From Lachnoclostridium sp. UBA3262 (lineage in GTDB: Bacteria > Bacillota > Clostridia > Lachnospirales > Lachnospiraceae): 52,381 nt of DNA. The translations under genes were made by a program, and so were the position numbers. Location: contig DEUM01000014.1 in NCBI GenBank assembly GCA_002362575.1, forward strand, positions 1 through 52,381, in the 5' to 3' direction. The notes beneath the pieces are model-generated. The model saw only the letters and a program-made list of their open reading frames with translations. It was not told the origin of the DNA and searched no databases. Numbering within the stretch: position 1 is the stretch's first letter; the number at the start of each line of letters is the position of its first letter. This document shows, one piece after another, positions 25,389-33,030 of the stretch.

Positions 25389-25990
25389 CTTTCTTCCCCT
25401 CCCTTTTTGTCTGATTTTGTAACATTTCTTGCAATTACAGAAAAAAGAATACCCGCGGCTGTCGAAATAATTGTCGCCACCAGCCCCATTCCAATTATGG
25501 AAGTCGGTGACACAGAGCCGTACTCGCTCCGGTAAGCAATAATGTTTACTGGGATGAGCTGTAAAGAAGAAATGTTAATAATCAAAAATGTACACATATC
25601 TGCGCTGGCGATATGCCTGCCATGATTTAATTCTTTAAGCTGCTCCATCGCCTTCAGTCCGACTGGCGTAGCCGCCCAGCCAAGTCCCAGTACATTAGAA
25701 ATCATATTTGCCGCCATATATTCGTTTGCCTTATGCTCCCTTGGCACGCCCGGAAATAAAAAGGCAAGAACCGGTCGGAGCGCCCTCGTCAGCGCGTCGA
25801 TAATTCCTGCCTTCTTTGCAATATTCATAAGTCCTGTCCACATTGACATAATGCCAAGCATAGTAATACATAAGGTAACCGCTTCCTTCGACGAATCCAG
25901 TGCCGCTGTCCCCACATTGCCAATCCGCCCATTACAGGCGGCAAAAATGATTCCAATCAAAATCATAAATCCCCAGAGTTTGTTTAACAT
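25385..25990 (-). CDS. spmA: Spore maturation protein A
   Basis: The 201-residue membrane protein has the SpmA features MLNKLWGFMILIGIIFA, SSKEAVTLCITMLGIMSMWTGLM and NMISNVLGLGWAATPVGLKAM. ATG 25990 is chosen over an upstream in-frame start because GGAGG lies 4 nt before it. It is the first gene of the spmAB operon; its upstream region holds the two long palindromes described separately. The presence of spmAB supports a spore-forming host. Confidence 0.93.
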   Translation of the reverse strand: MLNKLWGFMILIGIIFAACNGRIGNVGTAALDSSKEAVTLCITMLGIMSMWTGLMNIAKKAGIIDALTRALRPVLAFLFPGVPREHKANEYMAANMISNVLGLGWAATPVGLKAMEQLKELNHGRHIASADMCTFLIINISSLQLIPVNIIAYRSEYGSVSPTSIIGMGLVATIISTAAGILFSVIARNVTKSDKKGGEES

Positions 25991-26085
25991 AATTCCTCCA
26001 TTCCAGAGCATCTTGCTATTTATTTTTCTTATATCTATATGGGGCAACCAGATTTGATATGTCAATTATTTGTAATTATGTCGTG

Positions 26086-26366
26086 AGTTAGGTCGTGCTT
26101 TCTCCTTCCTTTTCTGTGACCGCTCCCGCTTACGATGCCACGCAGCGGTGTGAAACGGCGCTTTTTTCTGCAAAAGAGTGCCAAAAGCCCCTTCGGGGCA
26201 AAATCGACACATATATGTAACATTTGCAAGCTTGCTTGCAATGCTACATATATTGTGTTCGATTGGTGCGTGCACCCTTTTGGCACTCAAATACACTTAA
26301 CATACACCGTTTGCACCGGCGGGCATCAAAGTCACAGAAATTCTCTGGAGAAAGCACGACTTAACT
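26086..26366. repeat. 281-bp imperfect inverted repeat (MITE-like)
   Basis: The two ends match as inverted repeats over 20 bp with one mismatch (26086-26105 versus 26347-26366). The complementarity continues inward with small gaps: CTGTGAC/GTCACAG, the perfect 12-mer GAGTGCCAAAAG/CTTTTGGCACTC, and a near-complete match of the inner arms up to a central GCAAGC/GCTTGC. The whole unit can fold into one long hairpin and has no convincing coding frame. No target-site duplication is evident. It lies between spmA and the AgrC-type kinase gene. Confidence 0.8.
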
Positions 26367-26434
26367 ACCCCTTCTATATGCCAAGAAAACCAATAAAATT
26401 ATTTTGTCAGTAAGCTAATCTTTGTTTTAGGGAA

Positions 26435-26557
26435 GATGATTCGCAAAAAGAACAACACGCTTTAGAAAAAATTGAATAAATCCCAAAAAGCTTTTAAATA
26501 TTTTTGCAGGATTTTACAATTTTTAATACTTGCGTGTCGTTCTATCTGCGAATCATC
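26435..26557. repeat. 123-bp imperfect inverted repeat
   Basis: The outer 26 bases match inverted in about 23 positions (26435-26460 versus 26532-26557), both beginning GATGATTCGCA when read inward. An inner A/T-rich part also pairs (AAAAATTG... with CAATTTTT). It follows the 281-bp palindrome by about 70 bp. It may be a second small mobile element or a structured transcript end of the kinase gene. Confidence 0.7.
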
Positions 26558-26594
26558 TGCACCAAAACCAAAATAAACTACTGTTACAAATCTT

Positions 26595-28052
26595 TTATTC
26601 CCTTTCATTTCGTAGCATAACGGTCAGCACAAACACCCTGCCCCTTACATTCCAGTCCACCGCCCCATGGTATTTTTCAGCCGAATTTTTAATATTATAA
26701 AGTCCAATGCCATGTGCTTCCGAATCATTCTTGTCCGTCATCGGAAATTCGGATTCCCTCTTTCGTATAAGCACACCGTCGAAACTGTTCTCAATTTCCA
26801 GAAAGAACATATTTCCCCTTCGGAAAGAAAACAGACGGATAAACACCTCCGCCTCCCTGTCTTTTCCCTTTAACTTCCGGCATGCCTCAATTGCATTATC
26901 CAGCGCATTGCAGAGAATAATACCGATATCATAATTACGGATTTTCAACTTATCAGAAACCACAAGCTCCTCTGTCTCCATTCGCAAGTCCGGCATTTCA
27001 GAAACACCCTCATGGTATTTCATATTCAGTATCGTATCCACCACTGTATTTCCCGTCCGGATTGGAATTTCCATATCCTCCAGTGCCTGGTTCAGCCCGG
27101 CAAGATATGTTCTTAGCTCCTCGCCCTCACTATCTTTCTCCCGCCCAGCCAGCTGCATCGCTACTGCCAGCTGATTTTTCATGTCATGCCGCACACTCCG
27201 GATGCCGGAATAAAGCCGCTCGACCTCTCCAATATGTTCCTGCATATTCTGTAACTGCTTTTCCAGTATAATACGGTTGCTTTTTTCCCTGTTCAGACGA
27301 ATCATCCTCTGGAATAACTGGACGCTGCATATAATAGAAAATAGTGACAAAACCAGAATAACCGGGACCAGCACCAGCAACACCGGATATCTGTCGTAAA
27401 GCGTCATCGGTATTTTATCTTCTACCGTTACCATCAGCATCCGCAAAAGCAGACATAGAAGAAGCGCCGTCATACCCGGCGTAAGAATAAAAAACAGCTC
27501 CGTCCGGTGGATGGCATATTCTTTTTCCCGGTAGCGGTTCGTAATGCTCTTCAGGCTGTTATATAATAAGAGGGAAAATGCCACTAACGTTAAAATCATC
27601 AACCCCGCCGCCGTAGCCTGCGTAAGCGTCATAAAAACATTGATAGAAGTGACATATCTTTTTTCCAGACACCAGCTCCAGAGCGAAAACAAAACACCGC
27701 CAAACTCTAAAATCATGAACGATATCAGCAGACAGATTTCATTGACCGCCAAAAACGTAATTGCTAAAAAAGCCTTCATGCCCCGCCTTGCCTCATACAG
27801 GCCATATGTTGCCACAAGCAGAACAGCAATAGTCAGAAACTGCTTCCCCTGCAACTTTATCTGATTGTAATCCATTGTCCAGAAGTAACCCATAAGGAGG
27901 CGCATTACTACCCATATTACAAATATACCATATCGGCTTCCAAGCCATCCTTCCCTCCGTGTTTTCATAAATGAGTGATAAAAAGACTGCAGGCAGTAAC
28001 CCTGAAAAAAAACAATAAGTACCTCAACAATATTACTGACTACGTTATACAA
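26595..28052 (-). CDS. AgrC-like GHKL sensor histidine kinase
   Basis: The 485-residue protein has about six membrane segments in its first 250 residues and a coiled region. The phosphoacceptor box is IRSVRHDMKNQLAVAMQLA, and the GHKL ATPase carries LCNALDNAIEACRKL and GIGLYNIKNSAEKYHG. This is the AgrC type, which senses peptides or other extracellular cues. The GTG at 28061 sits inside the Shine-Dalgarno itself, so TTG 28052 (9 nt after GGGGGAG) is the likelier start; it overlaps the end of the regulator gene. No agrB or agrD is beside it. Confidence 0.87.
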   Translation of the reverse strand: MYNVVSNIVEVLIVFFQGYCLQSFYHSFMKTRREGWLGSRYGIFVIWVVMRLLMGYFWTMDYNQIKLQGKQFLTIAVLLVATYGLYEARRGMKAFLAITFLAVNEICLLISFMILEFGGVLFSLWSWCLEKRYVTSINVFMTLTQATAAGLMILTLVAFSLLLYNSLKSITNRYREKEYAIHRTELFFILTPGMTALLLCLLLRMLMVTVEDKIPMTLYDRYPVLLVLVPVILVLSLFSIICSVQLFQRMIRLNREKSNRIILEKQLQNMQEHIGEVERLYSGIRSVRHDMKNQLAVAMQLAGREKDSEGEELRTYLAGLNQALEDMEIPIRTGNTVVDTILNMKYHEGVSEMPDLRMETEELVVSDKLKIRNYDIGIILCNALDNAIEACRKLKGKDREAEVFIRLFSFRRGNMFFLEIENSFDGVLIRKRESEFPMTDKNDSEAHGIGLYNIKNSAEKYHGAVDWNVRGRVFVLTVMLRNERE

Positions 28053-28755
28053 GCGAAGCACCTCCCCCTTTAAGATATCTCATGTACGCTTTTACAAAAC
28101 CCGCATATTTTTCTTTTGCCATATAAATCTTTTCGCCATTTCCAAGAAATATGTAATCTGCACCATATTCAACGACATATGCCATATTGACGAGAAATCC
28201 CCTGTGGCAGCGATAAAAATCCTGAATGAGTTCCTTCTCCATCTCGTTCATTGTTCCATACATTTCTATCGTTTCCTTTACGGTATGTATTTCAACCTTT
28301 CGGCCCTGACTCTCTATATAGTAAATATCTCTTATCTTTATTGCCACATTCCGTTTTCTTGTACGGACTAGCAACTGCCTGCCTTCCTGCTCCCTTTTTC
28401 TCTCCACTTCCTGTACTCCTTTGCGAAAGACACTTGCCAGACGCTCCTTCTTCAACGGTTTAAGTAGATAGTGAAAAGCAGACACATCAAATGCTTCGAA
28501 TACATATTCCTTTAATGCTGTCACAAAAATCAGAACCGCTTCCCCGTCTTTTTTCCGCAGTGCTTCTGCTGTTTCGATACCATTCATGTGCTCCATCTGT
28601 ATATCAAGAAAAATAACATCAAAAGAAAAAGAGGAACAAAGAAGCGCCTCTCCGGAGGGAAATAATTCCACCTGACAGTTTGGTTTTAATTCTAAAATCC
28701 AATCCCTTATTTGTTCACGGACTTTTCTTTCATCATCACATACTGCAATATTCAT
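28045..28755 (-). CDS. LytTR-family response regulator
   Basis: The 236-residue protein has a receiver domain (phosphoacceptor in VIFLDIQMEHMNGIETA, switch in FVTALKEY, KPLKKERL) and a C-terminal LytTR DNA-binding domain with IRDIYYIESQGRKVEIHT and FYRCHRGFLVNMAYV. It pairs with the overlapping AgrC-like kinase. ATG 28755 is preferred over an upstream GTG as it has GAGGTGAG before it. Direct repeats of LytTR type lie upstream at 28807-28836, suggesting autoregulation. Confidence 0.9.
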   Translation of the reverse strand: MNIAVCDDERKVREQIRDWILELKPNCQVELFPSGEALLCSSFSFDVIFLDIQMEHMNGIETAEALRKKDGEAVLIFVTALKEYVFEAFDVSAFHYLLKPLKKERLASVFRKGVQEVERKREQEGRQLLVRTRKRNVAIKIRDIYYIESQGRKVEIHTVKETIEMYGTMNEMEKELIQDFYRCHRGFLVNMAYVVEYGADYIFLGNGEKIYMAKEKYAGFVKAYMRYLKGGGASLV

Positions 28756-28806
28756 ACACCTCACCTCTGCTTTTTATATCGGATATTAAAAAATATTTGC
28801 CTTTTT

Positions 28807-28836
28807 AAATGTCATAAAACCGCCTTGAAATGTCAT
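28807..28836 (-). promoter_or_regulatory. Probable LytTR regulator binding repeats
   Basis: On the minus strand ATGACATTTC and ATGACATTTA are direct repeats with a period of 21 nt. AgrA-type sites (ACAGTTAAG repeats with 12-nt spacing) have the same 21-nt period, two helical turns. They lie about 50-80 nt before the regulator's ATG, next to an A/T-rich -10-like TAATAT. Confidence 0.45.
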
Positions 28837-28881
28837 GAAGCAAAATTTTTCAATTTTTTTAAGTTTTTTCCCAAAAAACGT

Positions 28882-28908
28882 TAAGTTTATTCTTATTTCG
28901 TCCGAAAT
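28882..28908 (+). promoter_or_regulatory. Sigma-28 (sigma-D)-like promoter
   Basis: The plus strand has TAAG (28882-28885), 16 nt and CCGAAAT (28902-28908), close to the motility sigma consensus TAAA-N15-GCCGATAA. It is 66 nt before the ATG of the gene at 28975. No sigma-A pair is as convincing. Confidence 0.45.
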
Positions 28909-28974
28909 ATATGGTAAACCATTATATCACTATGAAAAAAATTAAGTGCATACGCACGGAAAAGGAGGAATCAT

Positions 28975-29547
28975 ATGAGTGTAAATGGAGTTACAGGTGC
29001 AATGGCAAACAGTTACGTTCCAGCTTCTACAGAGAAGACCACTGCTGCTGCAGCAGAAAACAGAACAGCCGATAAGGCAACTGCAAACGATGTAGGTGTT
29101 GTGTACGAGCCAAGCAAAGCTAAGGATAGCAAGAAGACCAATTATTCTTCCGTCGTGTCTAACATGAAAAAGGAACTGTCTACAAAGAATCAGCAGCTGC
29201 AGAATCTGGTTAATCAGCTTCTCGGCAAACAGGCTAACAAATATACATCTTTGGCTGATTTGTTCAAGAACATAAACGCAGATCCTGCTACAGTTGCACA
29301 GGCACAGAAAGACATCAGCGAAGATGGCTACTGGGGAGTAACGCAGACAAGTGACCGTCTTGTATCTATGGCACAGGCTCTGAGTGGCGGCGACGCAACA
29401 AAGGCAGACGAAATGATTGCTGCAGTGAAAAAGGGATTTGATCAGGCTACCAAAGCCTGGGGAGACGAGCTGCCGGATATCTGCAAGCAGACAATTGACG
29501 CCGCTGTTGACAAACTGACAAAATGGCGTGATGGTATTTCCGAATAA
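28975..29547 (+). CDS. Conserved small protein, possibly motility-regulon linked, unknown function
   Basis: This 190-residue soluble protein has no signal peptide. The first 60 residues are low-complexity (A, T, S, K) and probably disordered. The C-terminal part is helical with YWGVTQTSDRLVSMAQALSGGD, MIAAVKKGFDQATKAWGDELPDICKQTIDAAVDKLTKW, a block I recognise from conserved proteins of flagellated Clostridia but cannot name. GGAGG lies before the ATG. The sigma-28-like promoter supports a motility connection. It is divergent from the LytTR operon and ends at a strong terminator. Confidence 0.75.
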   Translation: MSVNGVTGAMANSYVPASTEKTTAAAAENRTADKATANDVGVVYEPSKAKDSKKTNYSSVVSNMKKELSTKNQQLQNLVNQLLGKQANKYTSLADLFKNINADPATVAQAQKDISEDGYWGVTQTSDRLVSMAQALSGGDATKADEMIAAVKKGFDQATKAWGDELPDICKQTIDAAVDKLTKWRDGISE

Positions 29548-29577
29548 GTTTCCAATTTTTGTTTTCCTTTTAATTAA

Positions 29578-29618
29578 GAAAAGAACCACGGCTTCCTATT
29601 TCGAACCGTGGTTCTTTT
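29578..29618. terminator. Bidirectional terminator
   Basis: AAAAGAACCACGG and CCGTGGTTCTTTT form a 13-bp stem with flanking A and T runs, between convergent genes ending at 29547 and 29623. It should work in both directions. Confidence 0.9.
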
Positions 29619-29622
29619 CTAT

Positions 29623-31185
29623 TTAATCTGCGCCATACAATTCTTTCAAAATCAGTAATATATCGCCCTCCTTTACCGTTTCATTTTCCATGTGATTGAT
29701 TTCCATAATAGATTCCTTCGTAGTAAAGAACGCCTTCGCTATATCCCACAATTCTTCTCCTGCCTGCACGACATAACCGATAATACCCGGTTCTCTGCTA
29801 CGCGCTTTCCAGTCTATCTCCTCCGTCTCATAATTCGTAATAATCGGCGCTTCAATCCTTTCAAAGGCAATCAGTTCAAGTGCCGCCACAGCTTTCACTT
29901 CTATTTCATTATCTCCGGCCACCGTCCCACTAATTTGCTCTAACGTTCCTCGCAGCCAGATATTGCTATTTTCATCAATTCCTTCTGCCTCTATCAGTTG
30001 TTCAAATGGCAGAGTGCCTTTTACAGACGCTAATGGAATTCTCTCATCCTCTGTCAGATACAGAACACTGACATCTACAACGCCCTCGACCTGTACTCCA
30101 TTTTCCTTTTGCTCTCGTCTGTCAATGCGTATTTCTCCGCTCACATCCCATATTTGAAGCGGAGTGCGGTCACTTTCTGCTTCTACCTTTCCACTTATCC
30201 GAACCTTGCTTTTATTCTGTACAATCAGATTTTCAAAATATGAATCCTCATATACCGGACTACATTTCCATGCTGTAGAATAAAAATCGCTCAGCAGCTC
30301 CAGCTGCTCCTGCCCATATACTTTAATATCAAAATCAATAACTAATTCTACATCCAGCACACGGCTCTCGCCGTCCTCATCTTCTTTTATTTCCAAATCC
30401 CTGCTGTGTATGCCAGTCACAACCTGTGCCACCATACCCGTATCACATCCGTTGCAGTCTATTTTCCCTTCAACCGGAATCACGTTCTCATAAAAATTCA
30501 TTGCCGGATTTTCATCATCGCTCAGGTAGATTACAAATAAATGCGCCTGACCATCCACTTGAAGTTCATTTTCATTCATTCTTGAATTTATCTCCCCAAG
30601 CCGGATATCAGAATACAAAATCTGTCCAATCGCATCCTTTGTCCCGGGTATTTTCCATTCATCCCGAACACGCAGAGTATCTTTTTTACTAAACATAAGC
30701 TGTGAAATATCCAACACATTTTTTTTCGCAAAAACATTGTCTGCATCCTCTAAATCCACAGCCCCTTCTCCGTCACATACTGTCTCAGCCGCTACCTCCA
30801 ATGTCAATACTGCCTTTAGTCCGAGTTTCCGCGAGTTAATCATTTCACTTCTCAAATCCTCAATCACAGCCGTTACGGTCAGTTCATCATCCCTGTCTGC
30901 ACAGGAAAGTGGTATGGCCTCCTCAAACACAATAGAGCCATTCATTTCGCTTACTGGCATTTCTCCATCTACCGCATACAAAATCTGGAATACCAGCTCA
31001 CCTTTTACATTTGCCTTACCCTCTACCATACGCACTTCCTCAATTTGTATACTTCCCTGCTCTTTCATAATAGACAGGGCATCCGGTTTGGCATCCGGCA
31101 CATTAAAATCCCTGTCGAGCGTAATCTGCCTGTTGTCTCGACAGTTACATTTATTCATGTGAACCCGCCTTGTTACCAATCTCAA
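29623..31185 (-). CDS. SPOCS (DUF3794) and LysM-domain spore coat-type protein
   Basis: The 520-residue protein begins MRLVTRRVHMNKCNCR and contains successive SPOCS/DUF3794-like beta domains, marked by TLDRDFNVPDAKPDA, VKGELVFQILYAVDGE and related strands at about 10-150, 160-290 and 300-440. The C-terminal LysM is GYVVQAGEELWDIAKAFFTTKESIMEIN...EGDILLIL, which binds peptidoglycan or cortex. Proteins of this design are linked to the spore coat or morphogenetic layer. The start is a TTG with GGAGG 8 nt before it, and its first residues match relatives, so the internal ATG at codon 10 is less likely. Confidence 0.85.
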   Translation of the reverse strand: MRLVTRRVHMNKCNCRDNRQITLDRDFNVPDAKPDALSIMKEQGSIQIEEVRMVEGKANVKGELVFQILYAVDGEMPVSEMNGSIVFEEAIPLSCADRDDELTVTAVIEDLRSEMINSRKLGLKAVLTLEVAAETVCDGEGAVDLEDADNVFAKKNVLDISQLMFSKKDTLRVRDEWKIPGTKDAIGQILYSDIRLGEINSRMNENELQVDGQAHLFVIYLSDDENPAMNFYENVIPVEGKIDCNGCDTGMVAQVVTGIHSRDLEIKEDEDGESRVLDVELVIDFDIKVYGQEQLELLSDFYSTAWKCSPVYEDSYFENLIVQNKSKVRISGKVEAESDRTPLQIWDVSGEIRIDRREQKENGVQVEGVVDVSVLYLTEDERIPLASVKGTLPFEQLIEAEGIDENSNIWLRGTLEQISGTVAGDNEIEVKAVAALELIAFERIEAPIITNYETEEIDWKARSREPGIIGYVVQAGEELWDIAKAFFTTKESIMEINHMENETVKEGDILLILKELYGAD

Positions 31186-31366
31186 TCTCGCTGCCTCCTC
31201 GTCCTTTTTTATGGTACATTAAGTTATATTCCTTTTTGGGGGAAAATAGAACCTCTGAACTTGCACTTTTCAGGTAGCTGTTTTTATGGTATACTTATTC
31301 GTATAACACGTCCAAACATGACGGCGTTAAAAAGTGACGAAAAAAGAAAGTTGAGGATTGAGATTT

Positions 31367-32560
31367 ATGAAGAAAAAAATTTATTTACTGGCATTTGCGG
31401 CCATGGCATTTTCCCTTTTTGCTATGGGAAATACTTCCAGCGCCAAAATGAAAAACTATACGGTATCTGCCAAGATGAAAGTCAAGGGTAAGTACAAAAA
31501 GAGTAAAAACTTGAATAAGTACACCAAACATTATTTGCTGCTGCGCGGCTATCTGGAAAAAATGGAGAAGAACGGTGGAGGAACCCTGACATTAAAAAAG
31601 GGAACATACAAAATTTCCAACTCCCTGCTTGTTCCAAATAATGTTACAATCAAATTCAAGAACGGCGTTAAACTAGTTAAAATTAACAAAACCGGCAAGG
31701 CAGTTTATAAGGCCTCTGAATCCATGTTCCAGACTATTACTTACAAGCTCGGGTTTAAGAAAAAGAAAGCAGCGGGCTATACTGCTACACAAAATATCAA
31801 ATTCATAGGTGAAGGAAAGGTAACTATGGATTTAAAGAATATTAAAAACGCAAAAGCTATTATCATTGCGCACTGCCAGAATGTAGAGGTTCAAAACATT
31901 CGTTTTAAACATATGAATACCGGACATTTTCTGGAAATTGATGCAGCAAAGGATGTTTTAATTCATAACTGTTCCTTTAGCGATGTTGCCAAGAAATCTC
32001 CTGTCAATAAGGAAGCAATCAATATCGACACACCAGACGCACTGACTGGAGGGCTGACTCTCGCATGGAGCAAACCAGACAAAACACCAAATCTGAATGT
32101 AACGATTGAAAACTGTAAATTTAAAAATTTGCAGCGTGGTATTGGTACTCACAAATACTCTCAGAAAAAAATAAATGGTAAATGGGCGTTGAACTGCTAT
32201 CACGAAAATATAGTTATCCGGAACAACACCTTTACTAATATAAAGGAAACCGGCATCTTCCTTATGAACTGGAAAAATACTACAATAAACAATAATATTT
32301 TTGTTAATAACAATTTCTGCTTGAACTTCCGCGGAGCACAGGCACCGTTTGTTGTCTCCAAAAATAATTTTGGAAAATCAACCATAACACTTGCATACAA
32401 CGGCAAACAGAAAAATATTAACAATAAGCCTTACCGTAATTCACAGAGTGGCAAAGAGTATTCTCCAATATTAACAAATCTGGGAATTAAAAAGATTGCA
32501 GAACTCATAGCTATGAATAATAAACCATTGCCAGCGCCTACACCGGCACCCGCAAATTGA
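31367..32560 (+). CDS. Secreted right-handed beta-helix protein
   Basis: The 397-residue product has a Sec signal peptide (KKKIYLLAFAAMAFSLFAMG, cleavage after SSA near 27) and a basic lysine-rich body. GGGTLTLKKGTYKISNSLLVPNNVTIKFKNG and the asparagine-rich repeats (IVIRNNTFTNIKETGIFLMN, TTINNNIFVNNNFCLNFRG) are typical of a right-handed parallel beta-helix, as in pectate-lyase-like or GH28-like folds. Catalytic residues cannot be assigned. The tail is proline-rich (PLPAPTPAPAN). ATG 31367 is preferred to an upstream TTG. It is alone in its transcript, with a TATACT -10 near 31294. Confidence 0.78.
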   Translation: MKKKIYLLAFAAMAFSLFAMGNTSSAKMKNYTVSAKMKVKGKYKKSKNLNKYTKHYLLLRGYLEKMEKNGGGTLTLKKGTYKISNSLLVPNNVTIKFKNGVKLVKINKTGKAVYKASESMFQTITYKLGFKKKKAAGYTATQNIKFIGEGKVTMDLKNIKNAKAIIIAHCQNVEVQNIRFKHMNTGHFLEIDAAKDVLIHNCSFSDVAKKSPVNKEAINIDTPDALTGGLTLAWSKPDKTPNLNVTIENCKFKNLQRGIGTHKYSQKKINGKWALNCYHENIVIRNNTFTNIKETGIFLMNWKNTTINNNIFVNNNFCLNFRGAQAPFVVSKNNFGKSTITLAYNGKQKNINNKPYRNSQSGKEYSPILTNLGIKKIAELIAMNNKPLPAPTPAPAN

Positions 32561-32567
32561 GTTAAAA

Positions 32568-32606
32568 AAACCTCATCCGGAAATAACTCCGGATGAGGTA
32601 TTTTTC
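32568..32606. terminator. Bidirectional terminator between the beta-helix gene and veg
   Basis: CCTCATCCGG and CCGGATGAGG form a 10-bp stem around an 8-nt loop, with A and T runs on both sides. It serves the convergent genes ending at 32560 and 32619. Confidence 0.9.
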
Positions 32607-32618
32607 TATCATCCCTGT

Positions 32619-32867
32619 TTACTGTGCAGCACACAATGTCAACTGCACATCTTTTGTAATGACATCCGTATAACTATAAGAAACGGTTTGGAAACTATTT
32701 TCTGCTTCATTTCTCACTTTTATCAAAAAGATACTTGGATAAATTTCTGCGATGACGCCTTCCGTCACATCAAACTTATGCCGTCCCAAATTACTCCGCA
32801 CAACCACCTTGCTTCCTAAGTGTTTTGCAACCTCACGTCGGACATTGCCTACACTGCCATTTACCAT
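32619..32867 (-). CDS. veg: Veg family protein
   Basis: The 82-residue protein matches the Veg family: an N-terminal helix, then GSKVVVRSNLGRHKFDVTEGVIAEIYPSIFLIKV and SFQTVSYSYTDVITKDVQL. Veg is a small conserved Firmicute protein with reported roles in biofilm matrix control and spore outgrowth in Bacillus. Its strong promoter here (TTGACA-N17-TATACT) recalls the well-known strong veg promoter of Bacillus subtilis. The length is normal. Confidence 0.92.
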   Translation of the reverse strand: MVNGSVGNVRREVAKHLGSKVVVRSNLGRHKFDVTEGVIAEIYPSIFLIKVRNEAENSFQTVSYSYTDVITKDVQLTLCAAQ

Positions 32868-32918
32868 ACTGATATCCCTCCATTCCAGCTACCACGACAT
32901 ATTGTCAATCACCATATG

Positions 32919-32947
32919 AGTATACCACATAATATAGTAATTGTCAA
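32919..32947 (-). promoter_or_regulatory. Strong sigma-A promoter of veg
   Basis: The minus strand has TTGACA (32942-32947), 17 nt and TATACT (32919-32924), starting transcription about 45-50 nt before the ATG. Confidence 0.8.
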
Positions 32948-33030
32948 TTTTTCCCTGTTTATTTTCAAAATATTACACTATTAACAGTATATGGAATTTT
33001 GGAAATTTTATTCATCACTTTGCTGTAAAA

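Noticed and set aside
26066..26413. Overlapping 74-92 codon frames between spmA and the kinase gene
   Set aside because: They lie within the 281-bp palindrome and are read on both strands with mirrored content, as expected from an inverted repeat.
26595..28755. Complete agr quorum-sensing locus
   Set aside because: Only the AgrC/AgrA-like pair is present; no AgrB-like protease or short AgrD-like peptide frame was seen next to it.
28942..29589. 215-codon open frame on the minus strand
   Set aside because: It is antisense to the 28975-29547 gene, which has a Shine-Dalgarno and a promoter; the antisense product is Cys/Ser-rich with no motif.
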